A DNA stretch of 64,000 nt. Source: Jannaschia marina (lineage in GTDB: Bacteria > Pseudomonadota > Alphaproteobacteria > Rhodobacterales > Rhodobacteraceae). Below, one piece after another: positions 63,252-64,000 of the stretch. Position numbers and translations under genes: made by a program. The notes under the pieces are model-generated. The model was not told the DNA's origin and did no database searches. It saw nothing but the letters and a program-made list of their open reading frames with translations. How positions within the stretch are numbered: position 1 is the stretch's first letter; each line of letters opens with the position of its first letter. The stretch is taken from positions 186,001 through 250,000 of the forward strand of contig NZ_JABVAX010000003.1 of the NCBI RefSeq assembly GCF_013404595.1, written 5' to 3'.

Positions 63252-64000
63252 TCAGACGTCGTCGTCCGGCGAGACGAGGATCAGGTCGCCGGTCTCCTCG
63301 AGCGCACGGATGACGGCGACGATCCGGCCCATCGCCGCCTCGGCCTCCTCCGTCGTCGGCGAATCCCTTTCCGCGATCTCGTCCTCGATCTGCTCGGCCA
63401 TTCGTTTGGAGATCGAGCCGAGGATGAACTCCTTCACCGCGGTCTCGTCCGGGGGCTGACCGGCAAGGGCGATCACGAGATCGTCCTGTTCCACCGCCTT
63501 CATCACCTTCGGCAGGTCGCGCGGCGCGATCCGGTCGGGGATGTTCTCGAAGCTGAAGACGGCCTGTCGGACGCGGGCGGCAAAGTCCGGATCCGTTCCG
63601 TCGAGCTTCTCGAGGATCGTGTTGCGCACCGTCGAGGTCGCCACGTTCAGGATGCCCGCGACGCGTGCGACGCCATCCGTCTCGAAACCCGGCGTGGGGA
63701 TCTTCGCCGTCTCGCGTCCAAGCGCGAGGCCGATCTGCGCGATGGTGACAGGTGCCACCGTCTCCGTGCGTGCGAAGGCGGCTGCGATCTGTTCTGCGCG
63801 GTCGGGGGGGAGGGCCTGCATCAGTTCGGCGGCCCGCGACGGCGGCAGCTTCGACATCAGGATCGCGGCGACCTCGTCGGTTTCGTCCCGCAGAAGCGCC
63901 AGCAGAGCCTCCGCGTCGAGACCGGCCACCTGCGCCCAGGGCCCGTCTCCCGGAAGGCGACTGTCGCCGAGGTCGGCGGCCAGACCGTCGACCACCTCAA
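63252..64000 (-). CDS. fliG: Flagellar motor switch protein FliG, partial (5' end outside window)
   Basis: The frame is open to the right edge, giving 249 codons up to a stop at 63252. The sequence covers the FliG middle and C-terminal domains (EVAAILMSKLPPSRAAELMQ, then FILGSISKRMAEQIEDEI, the FliF/FliM/MotA interaction half). The N-terminal ~100 residues are outside the window. It forms the torque ring of the flagellar C-ring. No other flagellar gene lies in this window, so the flagellar cluster presumably continues to the right. Confidence 0.87.
   Translation of the reverse strand, partial: EVVDGLAADLGDSRLPGDGPWAQVAGLDAEALLALLRDETDEVAAILMSKLPPSRAAELMQALPPDRAEQIAAAFARTETVAPVTIAQIGLALGRETAKIPTPGFETDGVARVAGILNVATSTVRNTILEKLDGTDPDFAARVRQAVFSFENIPDRIAPRDLPKVMKAVEQDDLVIALAGQPPDETAVKEFILGSISKRMAEQIEDEIAERDSPTTEEAEAAMGRIVAVIRALEETGDLILVSPDDDV

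Noticed and set aside
1..64000. CRISPR arrays, insertion sequences, integrase/attachment sites, rRNA
   Set aside because: I found no regularly spaced repeats, transposase or integrase motifs, or rRNA segments. Only one tRNA was recognised.

Overview
The window is 64 kb of GC-rich chromosome from an alphaproteobacterium, most likely a Rhodobacteraceae (Roseobacter-group) species. The evidence is the gene content: aa3-type oxidase subunit I beside a DUF2244 gene, a cytochrome b561-YceI fusion, a ccmF-ccmH-PaaG-like run, a GTA-type endolysin/holin pair, many TRAP and DMT transporters, and Roseobacter-like extragenic repeats. Genes are tightly packed, with many 4-bp ATGA/GTGA start/stop overlaps. 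I see no insertion sequence, integrase, CRISPR array or rRNA operon. One tRNA is present, tRNA-Leu(GAG).

Layout. 1-7.5 kb (minus): a partial ATPase, two EamA exporters, a FadL-type porin, ccmE, murI, and the fatty-acid genes acpP, fabG and fabD. 7.6-14 kb (plus): cytochrome b561-YceI, an endolysin and holin resembling gene-transfer-agent lysis genes, ccmF and ccmH, a DUF2087 protein and a PaaG-like isomerase. 14-23.6 kb: a tryptophan/kynurenine locus. kynU, a cupin, a flavin hydroxylase, a five-gene branched-chain-amino-acid-type ABC importer and an arylformamidase-like hydrolase are intact. Next to kynU lie the stump of tryptophan 2,3-dioxygenase (plus) and the stump of a CoA ligase (minus). 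One deletion across an ancestral divergent promoter explains both.

23.6-34.7 kb (minus): a probable single operon for uptake and breakdown of an unidentified polyol or sugar acid. It has a TRAP transporter, an unknown 264-aa protein, an altronate/galactarate-type dehydratase, a Gfo/Idh dehydrogenase, an AroE-like protein with an altered substrate loop, a phytanoyl-CoA dioxygenase-like protein, a beta-hydroxyacid dehydrogenase and two exporters. A GntR regulator is divergent at 34.9 kb. 36.5-42 kb (plus): a second sugar-acid operon that reads as dehydratase, dehydrogenase and diketo-acid hydrolase steps giving pyruvate plus a 2-hydroxyacid. It carries both an IlvD/Edd and an enolase-superfamily dehydratase.

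42-64 kb: mostly housekeeping genes. These include an HDAC-like amidohydrolase, glutathione peroxidase, molybdate importer modABC, ctaD, lipB, tRNA-Leu with a clear terminator, an acyltransferase, pepN, a DUF2256 zinc-ribbon gene, malate synthase G with a GlcG-like gene, a gamma-glutamyl-GABA hydrolase-like gene, a metal-dependent hydrolase, a DNA exonuclease/esterase/DNA ligase operon, a 53-aa membrane protein and a partial fliG at the right edge.

Functional assignments come from motifs and remembered family features; no database search was run. Minus-strand starts were placed from start/stop overlaps and Shine-Dalgarno sequences where these were visible.
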